Source: Ruminococcus sp.
GTDB lineage: Bacteria > Bacillota > Clostridia > Oscillospirales > Acutalibacteraceae
DNA: 41,837 nucleotides
Direction of reading: 5' to 3'
Assembly: GCA_017405065.1 (NCBI GenBank)
Contig: JAFRBD010000002.1
Span: 1-41,837 of the forward strand
Shown piece after piece: positions 8,792 to 17,179 of this stretch. The translations under genes and the position numbers were made by a program. The notes below the pieces were generated by a model. The model was not told the DNA's origin and ran no database searches. It saw only the letters and a program-made list of their open reading frames with translations. Within the stretch, counting starts at the first letter, position 1. Every line of letters starts with the position of its first letter.

Positions 8792-9469
8792 ATGGAAAAT
8801 TCAGTCAAGAGAAAGATCAATATCTTCGGTAAGGTAGCCAAGATCATCACGATGATCGTTATTGTATGTTTGCTTGTCGCGGAAGGCTTTATGCTGGTCG
8901 GCGGCGTGATCGTAGCGGCTGTTCCCAAGGACAGCGTGACTGTTGACGCAGCGGTTCAGGTGGACGCGAAAGCGGACAACGAATTCTTCGGTATTGAAGA
9001 GGGCAAGATCGGCGTCAAGGTCGGCGGCACTGAAATCCTTCTCGGCGAATACAGCACCGACGGAGTGAGCTTTTTCAGCGAAAAAGGCAAGACCGGCGTC
9101 AGCGCAGGTATCCGTGATCTGCACTTCGATCTGAACGACGCGCTAAAGCTGATCGTCTGCGGTATGGTATCCGTTGCGGCGATCGTGGTGGCGCTGTTCT
9201 TCTTCCGTGCGCTGATGAAGCAGTTTATGGTCTGCGACAGCCCGTTCAGCGAGGGCGTCGTGAAGAAGATGCGCAATTTCGCGATCGCACTGATCCCCTG
9301 TACGGCGGTCGTCATGGTGATGAAATCGGCGTTCGGCGCGGTATTCAGCCATAATTTCGGCTTTGATATCGACTTTATCTCTATCGCTTTTGTCTTTATC
9401 ATCTTCGTGCTGACAATGATCTTCAAGTACGGAACAGAGCTCCAGAAAGAGCATGACGAAACGGTGTAA
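8792..9469 (+). CDS. DUF2975-like four-helix membrane protein
   Basis: A 225-aa protein with a first membrane segment at about residues 16-44, an extracytoplasmic loop of about 75 residues rich in charged and Gly residues, and three more membrane segments (LKLIVCGMVSVAAIVVALFF, FAIALIPCTAVVMVM and ISIAFVFIIFVLTMIF). The CDSPFSEGVVKKMRNFAIAL segment between helices 2 and 3 and the tight coupling to a YozG-type HTH gene fit DUF2975, as in B. subtilis yoaS-yozG. The function of the family is unknown. ATG 8792 is chosen because AAAGGGAG lies upstream; earlier in-frame Met codons would place the SD inside the gene. Promoter and operator candidates lie directly upstream. Confidence 0.75.
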   Translation: MENSVKRKINIFGKVAKIITMIVIVCLLVAEGFMLVGGVIVAAVPKDSVTVDAAVQVDAKADNEFFGIEEGKIGVKVGGTEILLGEYSTDGVSFFSEKGKTGVSAGIRDLHFDLNDALKLIVCGMVSVAAIVVALFFFRALMKQFMVCDSPFSEGVVKKMRNFAIALIPCTAVVMVMKSAFGAVFSHNFGFDIDFISIAFVFIIFVLTMIFKYGTELQKEHDETV

Positions 9470-9478
9470 GGTGAGCGT

Positions 9479-9688
9479 ATGGGAAAGATCATTGTAAGAC
9501 TCGACCGCGTGATGGCGGATCGCAAGATCGGCTTGAACGAGCTGAGCGAGCAGGTCGGCATTTCCAACGTCAACCTGTCCAAGCTCAAAAACGGACATAT
9601 CAGCGCGATCCGCTTCTCGACCCTGATCGCCATTTGTGAGGCGCTGCATTGTCAGCCGGGCGATCTGCTGGAGTATTCGGAGGAATAG
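9479..9688 (+). CDS. YozG-type HTH transcriptional regulator
   Basis: A 69-aa protein consisting of little more than one Cro/C1-type helix-turn-helix: IVRLDRVMADRKIGLNELSE, then VGISNVNLSKLKNGHISAIR and a final TLIAICEALHCQPGDLLEY. This is the typical compact YozG/Xre layout. It lies 9 bases after the DUF2975-like gene with GGTGAG upstream, so the two are co-transcribed. It probably regulates its own promoter at 8697-8724; the TTAACGAT/ATCGTTAA inverted repeat there is the likely site. No effector domain is present. Confidence 0.88.
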   Translation: MGKIIVRLDRVMADRKIGLNELSEQVGISNVNLSKLKNGHISAIRFSTLIAICEALHCQPGDLLEYSEE

Positions 9689-9718
9689 AGATCGATATTC
9701 CGGGAAAAGCATACAAAC

Positions 9719-9759
9719 TGTCATTGCGAAGTCCTTTAGGGCTGCGGCAATCTTAACCG
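9719..9759 (+). repeat. Family B repeat, short copy
   Basis: TGTCATTGCGAAG, then CCTTTAGGG, then GCGGCAATCTTAACC: the core of family B without the second half. Confidence 0.75.
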
Positions 9760-9772
9760 CTATCAGACGACA

Positions 9773-9812
9773 AAACGACGTCCCGAGGGAAAGCTCCCCC
9801 GGGACGTCGTTT
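9773..9812. terminator. Bidirectional terminator hairpin
   Basis: A perfect 12-bp stem AAACGACGTCCC / GGGACGTCGTTT lies between the convergent HTH gene and the threonine synthase-like gene, with A-rich and T-rich ends suiting both strands. Confidence 0.75.
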
Positions 9813-9848
9813 CATATATACCCAAAAAGTCAGGAATATCATGTGGAA

Positions 9849-9954
9849 TGTCATATTGAGGAGGGCAGCGCCCTGCGCGGGGATCCCCTTCCGTTTGCAA
9901 TCGGTCGTAATGACAGGGGGATCGCCGCAGTTCCTGCCGAGCTTCGCAATGACA
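9849..9954 (+). repeat. Family B element, two-ended (106 bp)
   Basis: It starts TGTCATATTGAGGAGGGC and ends GCTTCGCAATGACA, with an internal GTAATGACAGG copy of the end. It lies at the 3' side of the threonine synthase-like gene. Confidence 0.7.
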
Positions 9955-9967
9955 TCGTTATTTCATT

Positions 9968-11191
9968 TTACAGTCCGAATTTGGCTTCGAACTCCGCTAA
10001 ATCATTCTTGCAGTGGATGGGTTCGCCGACGGATTTGATCGCGGATTCGATATCCTTGAGTCCGTTGCCGGTGACGATGGATACGATCGTCGCGTCCTGC
10101 GGCAATCTTCCCTCGCGGCTGAGCTTCATCAGTCCCGCCGTCGCGGTGACGCCCGCCGGTTCGCCGAAGACGCCGGCGTTTTTCGCCAGATACTTCTGCG
10201 CCTCGCGGATCTCGTCGTCGGTGACGTTGACACAGATCCCATCGCTGTTTTTGATCGCGTTGATTGCTTTATCGGGATTGCGCGGCACGCCGACGGCGAT
10301 GGAGTCGGCAAAGGTGTTTTCCTCCTGCGGCTGCCACGGCTGATCGGTCATCACGGCGGTGTTGATCGGGCAGCAGCCCTGCGCCTGCACGCTGATGATG
10401 CGCGGGATTTTGTCGATCAGTCCGACCATATACATATCGTACAGGCCTTTGTATACGCCCGCGATCGTACAGCCGTCTCCGACCGATACCGCGACAAAGT
10501 CGGGCGCGATAAAATCAAGCTGCTCGCATATCTCGTGCGCGACGGTTTTTTTGCCCTCGCTGAGATAGGGATTGATGGCGGCGTTGCGGTTATACCAGCC
10601 GTATTTGTCGATGGCGGCTTTGGACAATTCAAAGGTCTCTTCATAGCTGCCGTCCACGGCGGTGAGGTTCGCGCCGAACATCATCAGCTGGGCGATCTTG
10701 CCCTTGGGCGCTCTTGCGGGGACGAAGATGTAGGTTTTCAGCCCTGCCTTTGCCGCGTTGCCCGCGAGGGAGGAGGCGGCGTTGCCGGTGGAGGAACAGG
10801 CGATCGTATCATAGCCCGCTTCACGAGCCTTGGTGACCGCCATCGCGGAGGCGCGGTCTTTCAGTGACGCGGTCGGGTTCACGCCGTCGTCCTTGATGTA
10901 CAGCCTTGCGATACCGAGGTCTTTTGCGATATTCGGCGCTTCATACATCGGCGACATGCCGACGCGCAGCCCCGCGGGAACGGTGTCCTCTTCGATCGGC
11001 AGCAGCTCGCGATAGCGCCACATGGTGGGATCGTCACGGTTTGCTAAGGTTTCTTTATTGAATTTGGTTTTGATATAGTCGTAGTCATAGATCACGTCGA
11101 GGATACCGCCGCACTCGCAGGTGGTGATATCCGGTGCGGGCGCGTATGTCGACCCGCATTTGACGCACTGACAGTAAAGAACATTTTTCAT
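9968..11191 (-). CDS. thrC: Threonine synthase-like PLP enzyme
   Basis: A 407-aa PLP fold-type II enzyme. The N-terminus has a zinc-ribbon-like set of cysteines (CQCVKCG and CECGG). The Schiff-base lysine is K111 in NPTASLKDRAS, followed by the phosphate-binding SSTGNAASSLAG and a Gly-rich VSVGDGCTIAGVYKG. Family threonine synthases convert O-phosphohomoserine to threonine. No homoserine pathway gene is nearby; the gene follows another PLP enzyme and a YheO-type regulator beside urate-type genes. A role resembling 2,3-diaminopropionate ammonia-lyase (YgeX, the same fold) is therefore an alternative to consider. No clear Shine-Dalgarno sequence precedes the ATG; a family A half-repeat lies just upstream, so expression may depend on the upstream gene. 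Confidence 0.8.
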   Translation of the reverse strand: MKNVLYCQCVKCGSTYAPAPDITTCECGGILDVIYDYDYIKTKFNKETLANRDDPTMWRYRELLPIEEDTVPAGLRVGMSPMYEAPNIAKDLGIARLYIKDDGVNPTASLKDRASAMAVTKAREAGYDTIACSSTGNAASSLAGNAAKAGLKTYIFVPARAPKGKIAQLMMFGANLTAVDGSYEETFELSKAAIDKYGWYNRNAAINPYLSEGKKTVAHEICEQLDFIAPDFVAVSVGDGCTIAGVYKGLYDMYMVGLIDKIPRIISVQAQGCCPINTAVMTDQPWQPQEENTFADSIAVGVPRNPDKAINAIKNSDGICVNVTDDEIREAQKYLAKNAGVFGEPAGVTATAGLMKLSREGRLPQDATIVSIVTGNGLKDIESAIKSVGEPIHCKNDLAEFEAKFGL

Positions 11192-11230
11192 AGAATGGCA
11201 GGAATGAGATTGAAAAGGTTGCAGCAGCGT

Positions 11231-11265
11231 TTTAACTCCTCACTCCTAACTCCTCACTCCTCACT
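11231..11265 (-). repeat. Family A half-element between two PLP-enzyme genes
   Basis: Tandem ACTCCTCACTCCTAACTCC-type units abut the stop codon of the upstream (minus-strand) PLP enzyme. Only one end of the element is recognisable. Confidence 0.7.
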
Positions 11266-12728
11266 TACAAAAGTCCGACTTCCTCGTTGAACGCGTCGAT
11301 CAGCTCGTCGAGCTGTTCCGCCTGCTTATGCACGGCGTCCCATGTGTTTTCGGTATCGTACCACAGGGCGTTGAGCTCCTCGACGGTGCGTCCCTGCTGT
11401 TCGACCCATGTGTAGTACTTGAGGTTGTGAACGCGCTTGCGGTCTTTGTAAGTCAATTCAAGCATGTTGTCATCCTTGAGGCTGAGGATGTGCAGGCTGT
11501 GGTCGAGCTCCGCCTTATGCCTATCGTAGTCGCCGTACATCTCGCCGAGCTCTCTGATACGGCTCTGATACATAGCGGCGCTGTCGGTCAGTACGGTACC
11601 GATCACGTCGTTCTCGGTAAATTCGTAGTACTTCGCCATCTTGATGCAGCACAAAAGGTTCGCGATACCGCTGATACCCAAGAGGCTGAGCTGTTCGGTG
11701 AGCTCGCGCTCGACGCCGACGGATACCAGATAGTCGATACCCTCGGGCGTGTTGAACAGGCGGAGGAGCCGCTGACTGTCCTCGTCGTCGATGTCGATGA
11801 CCATGTCGGTGTTCTTGACGTTATGGATCCACGGGATATGCTTGTCGCCGATACCCTCGATGCGGTGACCGCCGAAGCCGTTGTCTAAGATCGTCGGGCA
11901 CTGCAGCGCCTCGCCGACGGCTAATTTGAGGTTCGGATACTGTTCCTTCAGATAATCGCCCGCGCTCATGGTGCCTGCGCTGCCGGAGGTGAAGCACGCG
12001 CCCGCGAAGCGGTCTTTTTCGCCTTTGATGGCTTCAAAAGCGTCCTTTAAGGCATAGCCGGTGACGTTGTAGTGCCACAGCGGGTTGCCCATCTCCTCAA
12101 ACTGGTTGAAGATCATGACCTCGGGGCGCTGACGCAGCTCCCATGTCTTGTCGAAGATCTCTTTGACGTTACTTTCACATCCGGGGGTCGCGATGACCTC
12201 GCCCGCGATCTTTGACAGCCATTCAAAGCGCTCGCGGCTCATCTCGGCGGGCAGGATGGCGATACTGTCGCAGGACAGGAGCTTTGAGTTGAACGCGCCG
12301 CCGCGGCAGTAGTTGCCGGTTGAGGGCCATACCGCCTTATGCTTGGTCGCGTCGAACTGACCGGTGACAAGACGCGGGGCAAGACAGCCGAAGGACGCGC
12401 CGACCTTGTGGCAGCCGGTGGGGAACCACTTGCCGACGATCGCGAAGATGCGCGCCTTCACGCCGGTGAGGGCGGAGGGCAGCTCGATGATGTTCGGGAT
12501 CTCGCGGAACAGTCCGCCGCTTTCCTTAGGCTCGTTCTTCCATGTGATGCGGAACAGGTTGACGGGATCGACGTCCCACAGACCGGTATGACTGAGCTTC
12601 TCTCTGATCTGTTCGGGAATCAGCTCGGGATGCTGCATCTGTTTGATGGTAGGGATGATGATATTGTTTTCCCTTGCTTTTTCGATATTGTGCTGTAAGC
12701 CTTCTTTGTTAACGGTAAAATCGATCAT
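11265..12728 (-). CDS. PLP-dependent fold-type II enzyme (TrpB-like), urate-cluster type
   Basis: A 487-aa protein with the PLP lysine in PTGCHKVGASFG (K108), a phosphate or substrate loop WPSTGNYCRGGAFNS (residues 134-148) and a second Gly-rich loop FTSGSAGTMSAGD. It resembles the long pyridoxal-phosphate-dependent beta-subunit-like proteins seen in clostridial purine/selenium-linked clusters; their reaction is not established to my knowledge. AAGGAG seven bases upstream of ATG 12728 supports the start. It is transcribed after the YheO-type regulator gene and before the threonine synthase-like gene. A family D repeat lies in its leader and a family A half-repeat touches its stop codon. Amino-acid beta-elimination or replacement chemistry is expected from the fold. 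Confidence 0.8.
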   Translation of the reverse strand: MIDFTVNKEGLQHNIEKARENNIIIPTIKQMQHPELIPEQIREKLSHTGLWDVDPVNLFRITWKNEPKESGGLFREIPNIIELPSALTGVKARIFAIVGKWFPTGCHKVGASFGCLAPRLVTGQFDATKHKAVWPSTGNYCRGGAFNSKLLSCDSIAILPAEMSRERFEWLSKIAGEVIATPGCESNVKEIFDKTWELRQRPEVMIFNQFEEMGNPLWHYNVTGYALKDAFEAIKGEKDRFAGACFTSGSAGTMSAGDYLKEQYPNLKLAVGEALQCPTILDNGFGGHRIEGIGDKHIPWIHNVKNTDMVIDIDDEDSQRLLRLFNTPEGIDYLVSVGVERELTEQLSLLGISGIANLLCCIKMAKYYEFTENDVIGTVLTDSAAMYQSRIRELGEMYGDYDRHKAELDHSLHILSLKDDNMLELTYKDRKRVHNLKYYTWVEQQGRTVEELNALWYDTENTWDAVHKQAEQLDELIDAFNEEVGLL

Positions 12729-12746
12729 ATATTACACTCCTTTATC

Positions 12747-12771
12747 GTAGGGGAGGGGCTTGCTCCTCCCG
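12747..12771 (-). repeat. Family D repeat in the leader of the PLP enzyme gene
   Basis: Same GTAGGGGAGGGGCTTGCTCC core as 14571, reading CGGGAGGAGC on the gene strand, 18 bases upstream of the start codon at 12728. Confidence 0.8.
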
Positions 12772-12790
12772 ATTCTTTTCCGATCATGCT

Positions 12791-13438
12791 TTATTTGTTT
12801 TCCGTACCTTCATCCGTCAGATACGAATACAGGGTGAATTTGGAGATGCCGAAATAGTTGGCGATCCTGTCGCCGGATTTGGTAATCAGCAGAGCGCCCT
12901 TGCTGCTCAGCCAGCGGACGGCGCGCTGTTTGTCGTCCTTGTTCATCAGGGAGACGGGCTTGCCGATCAGCTCGGTGGATCTCCACAGCAGTTCGTCGAG
13001 CAGCTCCTCTACGTGCGGCGTGATCCTCTCCGGCTCGGACGCGGTGGCGGGAGCGGTCAGCTCCGTTAATGATGAGGCGGCGACGCTCAGCGCGGTGACG
13101 TCATGGTTGATTGAGAAGATGGCGATCGCCTTGCCCTTGTCATCGCGGATGTACACGGTGGTGGATTTGAGCACCTTGCCGTCGGAGGTCTTGGTAAAGT
13201 AGCCGATGCGGTCTTCGCGGTTCTGCTCCGCCTGACTGAGCTGTTCGAGCACGACTGCCGAAGCGCCGTCGCCTACCTTGCGCCCCGTTACATCGCCGTT
13301 TTCGATATAGATGATGGAACTGTCGGCGGCGTTCTCACCCGTCAGATCATGCACGGCGACCTCACAGCTTTTTCCGTAGTGCGCGGCAATGGCGTGCGCC
13401 AGCGAGCAGAGGTTGTTTTTCAGTTGTGTATCCAGCAA
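12791..13438 (-). CDS. YheO-type PAS/HTH transcriptional regulator
   Basis: A 215-aa regulator with an N-terminal YheO-like PAS domain (AIAAHYGKSCEVAVHDLTG, then IYIENGDVTGRKVGDGA, then YIRDDKGKAIAIFSINHDVT) and a C-terminal helix-turn-helix (GDRIANYFGISKFTLYSYL, near residue 190). This architecture is shared with DauR and with regulators beside purine-degradation genes. It probably senses a small metabolite and controls the neighbouring PLP enzymes and perhaps the divergent PHP and ygeY genes. Translation starts at TTG 13438 with AAGGAGG nine bases upstream. A good promoter (TTGATA/TACAAT) lies at 13511-13539. Confidence 0.85.
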   Translation of the reverse strand: MLDTQLKNNLCSLAHAIAAHYGKSCEVAVHDLTGENAADSSIIYIENGDVTGRKVGDGASAVVLEQLSQAEQNREDRIGYFTKTSDGKVLKSTTVYIRDDKGKAIAIFSINHDVTALSVAASSLTELTAPATASEPERITPHVEELLDELLWRSTELIGKPVSLMNKDDKQRAVRWLSSKGALLITKSGDRIANYFGISKFTLYSYLTDEGTENK

Positions 13439-13510
13439 AGCGGCGCCTCCTTTGTGTCGGTTTCCGGGTTCGGATCACAAAAATTTTCAGATAAGCTAAC
13501 AACTATTTAT

Positions 13511-13539
13511 ATTGTAATACAAACCGCGGCGATTATCAA
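13511..13539 (-). promoter_or_regulatory. Promoter of the YheO-type regulator operon
   Basis: On the minus strand: TTGATA, 17-base spacer, TACAAT. No operator-like palindrome is evident around it. Confidence 0.7.
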
Positions 13540-13603
13540 TGCTTCAAGACAACTTTTTCGCTGAAAAACGAGAAAAAATTCATGATAATTTGCTTTTCGG
13601 ATA

Positions 13604-13632
13604 TTTTCAAAAATCATGATTGATGGTATAAT
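13604..13632 (+). promoter_or_regulatory. Promoter of the PHP gene
   Basis: TTTTCA, 17-base spacer and a perfect extended -10 TGGTATAAT, 35 bases before the start codon. Confidence 0.65.
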
Positions 13633-13666
13633 GAGCATACAACTATTGAAGAAGGGAACAGCAAAG

Positions 13667-14509
13667 ATGAAAACCTGTGATTTACATACTCATTCCGTCT
13701 ATTCCGACGGTACACTGACCCCGTGTGAGCTGATCGACGCGGCGATCGCATCAGGGCTCTCTGCGCTGGCGATGACCGATCATAACACGGTCGCGGGACT
13801 GGATGACTTTATGAAGGCGGCACAGGGCAAGCCGATCGAGATCGTTCCCGGGGTCGAGTTCACCACTGCCGACAACGGGACGGAGCTGCATATCTTAGGA
13901 TTGTTTATTACGCCCGGGATGTACAACGCGATCAACCGCTATATCGCGCGTGCGACAGAGCTTAAGGACGAGAGCAATTACAAGCTGATCAAGCGCTTGC
14001 GGGAAAGAGGCTATGATATCACGTTCCGCGAGGTCATGGAGAGCTCCAAGGGGCATATCAACCGCGCCAATATCGCCGCGGTGCTGGTGAAAAAGGGCTA
14101 TATCGGGAGCATCAGCGAGGGATTCGAAACGATCCTTCACAAGGATTACGGTCTGTATGAGCCGCCCGAAAGGCTGTCTTCGACCGAAACCATCTCTTTT
14201 ATCCGCTCGATCGGAGCGGTGGCTGTATGGGCGCATCCGTATTTCAATGTGGATTTTGAACGGTCAAAGGAATTTTTGCCGCGCGCGGTGAAAGCAGGCT
14301 TGCAGGGGATGGAAACCGTTTATACCACCTATGATGAAGAAACAGCGATCAAGGCAAAGGAGATCTGTCATTCCTTTGGGCTTTATGAGAGCGGAGGCAG
14401 TGATTTTCACGGGGCGAACAAACCCAAAATATCCCTCGGAAAGGGGTACGGAAATCTTTGTATCCCTTATGTGTTTTATGAAAAACTGAATGGTTTGCGA
14501 AATACCTAA
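13667..14509 (+). CDS. PHP-domain phosphoesterase
   Basis: A 280-aa protein starting MKTCDLHTHSVYSDGTL (metal-binding H7, H9 and D14), then MTDHNTVAGL, then EIVPGVEFTT with the conserved Glu, and VWAHPYF and GGSDFHGANK near the end. This is the single-domain PHP family of the YciV/RNase AM type, which hydrolyses 3',5'-nucleoside bisphosphates or short RNA ends. ATG 13667 is chosen because the domain begins immediately there and AAGGGA lies upstream; earlier Met codons overlap the promoter. It lies divergent from the YheO-type regulator and upstream of ygeY. A nucleotide-related role would suit the purine genes nearby but is inference. Confidence 0.85.
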   Translation: MKTCDLHTHSVYSDGTLTPCELIDAAIASGLSALAMTDHNTVAGLDDFMKAAQGKPIEIVPGVEFTTADNGTELHILGLFITPGMYNAINRYIARATELKDESNYKLIKRLRERGYDITFREVMESSKGHINRANIAAVLVKKGYIGSISEGFETILHKDYGLYEPPERLSSTETISFIRSIGAVAVWAHPYFNVDFERSKEFLPRAVKAGLQGMETVYTTYDEETAIKAKEICHSFGLYESGGSDFHGANKPKISLGKGYGNLCIPYVFYEKLNGLRNT

Positions 14510-14537
14510 AAATTTTTCAGAAAACCGAAAATTTTAT

Positions 14538-14565
14538 TTGACATAGCGGGTGTATATAGTATAAT
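14538..14565 (+). promoter_or_regulatory. Strong promoter of ygeY
   Basis: Consensus TTGACA and TATAAT with a 16-base spacer, immediately upstream of a family D repeat. Confidence 0.88.
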
Positions 14566-14570
14566 TTAAT

Positions 14571-14595
14571 GTAGGGGAGGGGCTTGCTCCTCCCG
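14571..14595 (+). repeat. Family D repeat in the ygeY 5' leader
   Basis: The GTAGGGGAGGGGCTTGCTCC core starts about where transcription should begin, so the hairpin would form the 5' end of the mRNA. Confidence 0.8.
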
Positions 14596-14629
14596 CCATA
14601 GAAATGGAAGACAGATAGGAGGAACGGTT

Positions 14630-15829
14630 ATGAAGTATGACGCACTCAAAAAAGCTGCAGAAGGCTATGAAAAGGATATGACCGCTTTCCTGCGCGAATT
14701 GATCGCTATCCCGAGCGAGAGCGCCGAGGAGGAGGGCGTCGCCAAGCGGATCGTCGCCGAGATGGAAAAGCTCGGCTTTGACGAGGCGTTTATCGATAAG
14801 ATGGGCAACGTCCATGGCGTGATGGGTAAGGGCGAAAAGATCATCGCCTTTGACGGCCATATCGATACCGTCGGTCTGGGCGAACTGAGCAACTGGAAGT
14901 TCGACCCCTACAAGGGTTATGAGAATGACACCGAGATCGGCGGCAGAGGCGGTTCCGACCAGACGGGCGGCGTGGTATCCGCCGTCTACGGCGCAAGGAT
15001 CATGAAAGACCTCGATCTGATCCCCGACGGATACAAGGTGCTGGTCACCGGTACCGTTCAGGAGGAGGACTGCGACGGCCTGTGCTGGCAGTACATCCAT
15101 AACGAAATGGACATCACCCCCGAATTCGTCGTCATCACCGAGCCGACCGACAAGGGCATCTACCGCGGTCACCGCGGCAGAATGGAAATTCGCGTCGAGG
15201 TCAAGGGCGTATCCTGTCACGGCTCCGCTCCCGAGCGCGGCGACAACGCAATCTATAAGATGGCTGAGATCGTGCTGGACGTCAAACAGCTCAACGAGCG
15301 CCTGCACTATGATCCCTTCCTCGGCAAGGGCACCGTCACCGTGACCCAGCAGTTCTATAATTCCCCCTCCCGCTGTGCGGTAGCGGATTTCGCAGCGATC
15401 TCGCTTGACCGCCGCCTGACCGACGGCGAGACATGGGAGAGCGCTCTTGAGGAAGTTCGTAATCTGCCGTCCGTCAAGAAGTACGGTGCTGAGGTAAGTA
15501 TGTATAAGTATGAGCGTCCGTCGTGGACGGGTCTGGTGTATCCGACCGAGTGCTACTTCCCGACGTGGGTCATCCCCGAGAGCCACCCCGCCTGTAAGGC
15601 GCTGGTCGCCTCGCATAAGGGCATGTACGGCGAACCGAGAGTCGATAAGTGGACCTTCTCGACCAACGGCGTATCCATCATGGGACGCTACGGCATCCCG
15701 TGTATCGGCTTCGGTCCCGGCGCCGAGGCGCAGGCGCACGCACCCAACGAGATCACATGGAAAGCCGATCTGGTACGCTGCGCGGCTGTATACGCGGCGG
15801 TGCCGATGAACTATGCGGAAGAAGAATAA
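14630..15829 (+). CDS. ygeY: YgeY-family M20 metallohydrolase
   Basis: A 399-aa M20/ArgE-type dizinc hydrolase. Metal ligands are visible in FDGHIDTVG (H77, D79), [11 protein letters not shown] and the catalytic-Glu segment [11 protein letters not shown]. The dimerisation-domain segment [18 protein letters not shown] follows, and the C-terminal [14 protein letters not shown] carries the last His ligand. It matches the selenium-metabolism-linked YgeY group used in anaerobic purine/urate catabolism, where it acts on ureido-amino-acid intermediates. AGGAGG eight bases upstream of ATG 14630 fixes the start. It is followed by ygeW and arcC in the same direction, separated only by repeat elements. 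Confidence 0.93.
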   Translation: MKYDALKKAAEGYEKDMTAFLRELIAIPSESAEEEGVAKRIVAEMEKLGFDEAFIDKMGNVHGVMGKGEKIIAFDGHIDTVGLGELSNWKFDPYKGYENDTEIGGRGGSDQTGGVVSAVYGARIMKDLDLIPDGYKVLVTGTVQEEDCDGLCWQYIHNEMDITPEFVVITEPTDKGIYRGHRGRMEIRVEVKGVSCHGSAPERGDNAIYKMAEIVLDVKQLNERLHYDPFLGKGTVTVTQQFYNSPSRCAVADFAAISLDRRLTDGETWESALEEVRNLPSVKKYGAEVSMYKYERPSWTGLVYPTECYFPTWVIPESHPACKALVASHKGMYGEPRVDKWTFSTNGVSIMGRYGIPCIGFGPGAEAQAHAPNEITWKADLVRCAAVYAAVPMNYAEEE

Positions 15830-15847
15830 CACGTTGTATTGATAATG

Positions 15848-15962
15848 GTAGGGGACGGCGCTCGTCGACGTCCCGAAAATGACAGACGCTGATGTGATCG
15901 AAAGCGTCTGAGAGAATACAAACGTTTTTGCCATGCGGGATGTCGCAAGCGCCATCCCCTAC
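15848..15962 (+). repeat. Complete family D element (115 bp) with inverted termini
   Basis: The left GTAGGGGACGGCGCT... and right ...AGCGCCATCCCCTAC ends are about 27-base imperfect inverted repeats. An internal CAGACGCT/AGCGTCTG stem is also present. It fills the gap between ygeY and ygeW and ends 23 bases before the ygeW start. Confidence 0.85.
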
Positions 15963-15985
15963 AAATTATCTGAAAGGTTATTATT

Positions 15986-17179
15986 ATGAGCAAAACCACT
16001 GAACTCGCCGCAAAACTCCGCGGTTTGGATATTCAAAATATGTACGAAAACGACTTCTTCCTGACGTGGGACAAGACGGACGACGAGATCGCCGCCGTTT
16101 TTGCGGTCGCCGACGCGCTCCGCGACCTCAGGGAGAGGAACATCTCTACCAAGATATTTGACTCGGGGTTAGGGATCAGCAATTTCCGCGATAACTCCAC
16201 CCGTACCCGCTTCTCCTTTGCCTCCGCGTGCAACCTGCTCGGGCTGGAGGTGCAGGACTTGGACGAGGGCAAGAGTCAGATCGCTCACGGTGAGACCGTC
16301 CGCGAGACCGCAAACATGATCTCCTTCATGGCGGACGTTATCGGCATCCGCGACGATATGTATATCGGCAAGGGTCACACCTATCAGCAGGAGGTCGTCG
16401 ACGCACTCAAAGAAGGTTATGCCGACGGCGTTCTTGAACAGAAGCCGACGCTGGTCAACCTGCAGTGCGATATCGACCACCCGACCCAGACCTTAGCCGA
16501 CCTCGACCACGTGATCCACTACTTCGGCGGCGTGGAGAACCTTAAGGGCAAAAAGGTCGCCATGACATGGGCGTACTCGCCGTCTTACGGCAAGCCTTTG
16601 AGCGTGCCGCAGGGCGTGATCGGTCTGTTCACCCGCTTCGGCATGGACGTTGTGCTCGCCCATCCGGAGGGCTATGACGTGATGCCCGAGGTGGAGGAGG
16701 TCGCCAAAGCCAATGCCGCAAAGAACGGCGGCAGCTTCACCAAGACCAACGACATGAAAGAGGCGTTCAGGGACGCGGACATCGTCTATCCCAAGAGCTG
16801 GGCGTCATTTGCGGCGATGGAAAAGCGCACCGACCTCTACGGCAAGGGCGACTTTGAGGGTATCGACAAGCTCGAAAAGGAGCTTCTCGCCGAGAACGCG
16901 ACCCATAAGGACTGGGAATGCACCGAAGAGATGATGTCGCTGACCAAGGACGGCAGGGCGCTGTATCTGCATTGCCTGCCCGCCGACATCACCGACGTTT
17001 CCTGCAAGGAAGGCGAAGTTGCCGCGAGCGTGTTCGACCGCTACCGCGCGCCGCTGTACAAGCAGGCTTCCTACAAGCCCTATATCATCGCCGCGATGAT
17101 TTTCCTCGCAAAGGTGAAAGATCCCGCGAAGGCGATCGAGGAGCTGGAAGAAAAGGGTAAGGAAAGGAAAGCATATTAG
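15986..17179 (+). CDS. ygeW: Knotted carbamoyltransferase YgeW
   Basis: A 397-aa transcarbamoylase with the carbamoyl-phosphate loop NSTRTRFSF (S71-R75), LQCDIDHPTQTLADL and the HCLPADIT motif near residue 330. YgeW proteins belong to the aspartate/ornithine carbamoyltransferase superfamily but use a different acceptor. In the urate-degradation pathway the reaction is thought to run towards carbamoyl phosphate, which feeds carbamate kinase. The insert-rich length compared with a normal OTC (about 310 aa) agrees with the YgeW subfamily. GAAAGGT eight bases upstream gives a modest SD. The stop codon TAG touches the left end of a family C element that separates ygeW from arcC. Confidence 0.93.
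   Translation: MSKTTELAAKLRGLDIQNMYENDFFLTWDKTDDEIAAVFAVADALRDLRERNISTKIFDSGLGISNFRDNSTRTRFSFASACNLLGLEVQDLDEGKSQIAHGETVRETANMISFMADVIGIRDDMYIGKGHTYQQEVVDALKEGYADGVLEQKPTLVNLQCDIDHPTQTLADLDHVIHYFGGVENLKGKKVAMTWAYSPSYGKPLSVPQGVIGLFTRFGMDVVLAHPEGYDVMPEVEEVAKANAAKNGGSFTKTNDMKEAFRDADIVYPKSWASFAAMEKRTDLYGKGDFEGIDKLEKELLAENATHKDWECTEEMMSLTKDGRALYLHCLPADITDVSCKEGEVAASVFDRYRAPLYKQASYKPYIIAAMIFLAKVKDPAKAIEELEEKGKERKAY

Noticed and set aside
9636..10343. 235-codon frame starting within the YozG-type HTH gene
   Set aside because: It crosses two family B repeats and a terminator and then runs antisense to the threonine synthase-like gene.
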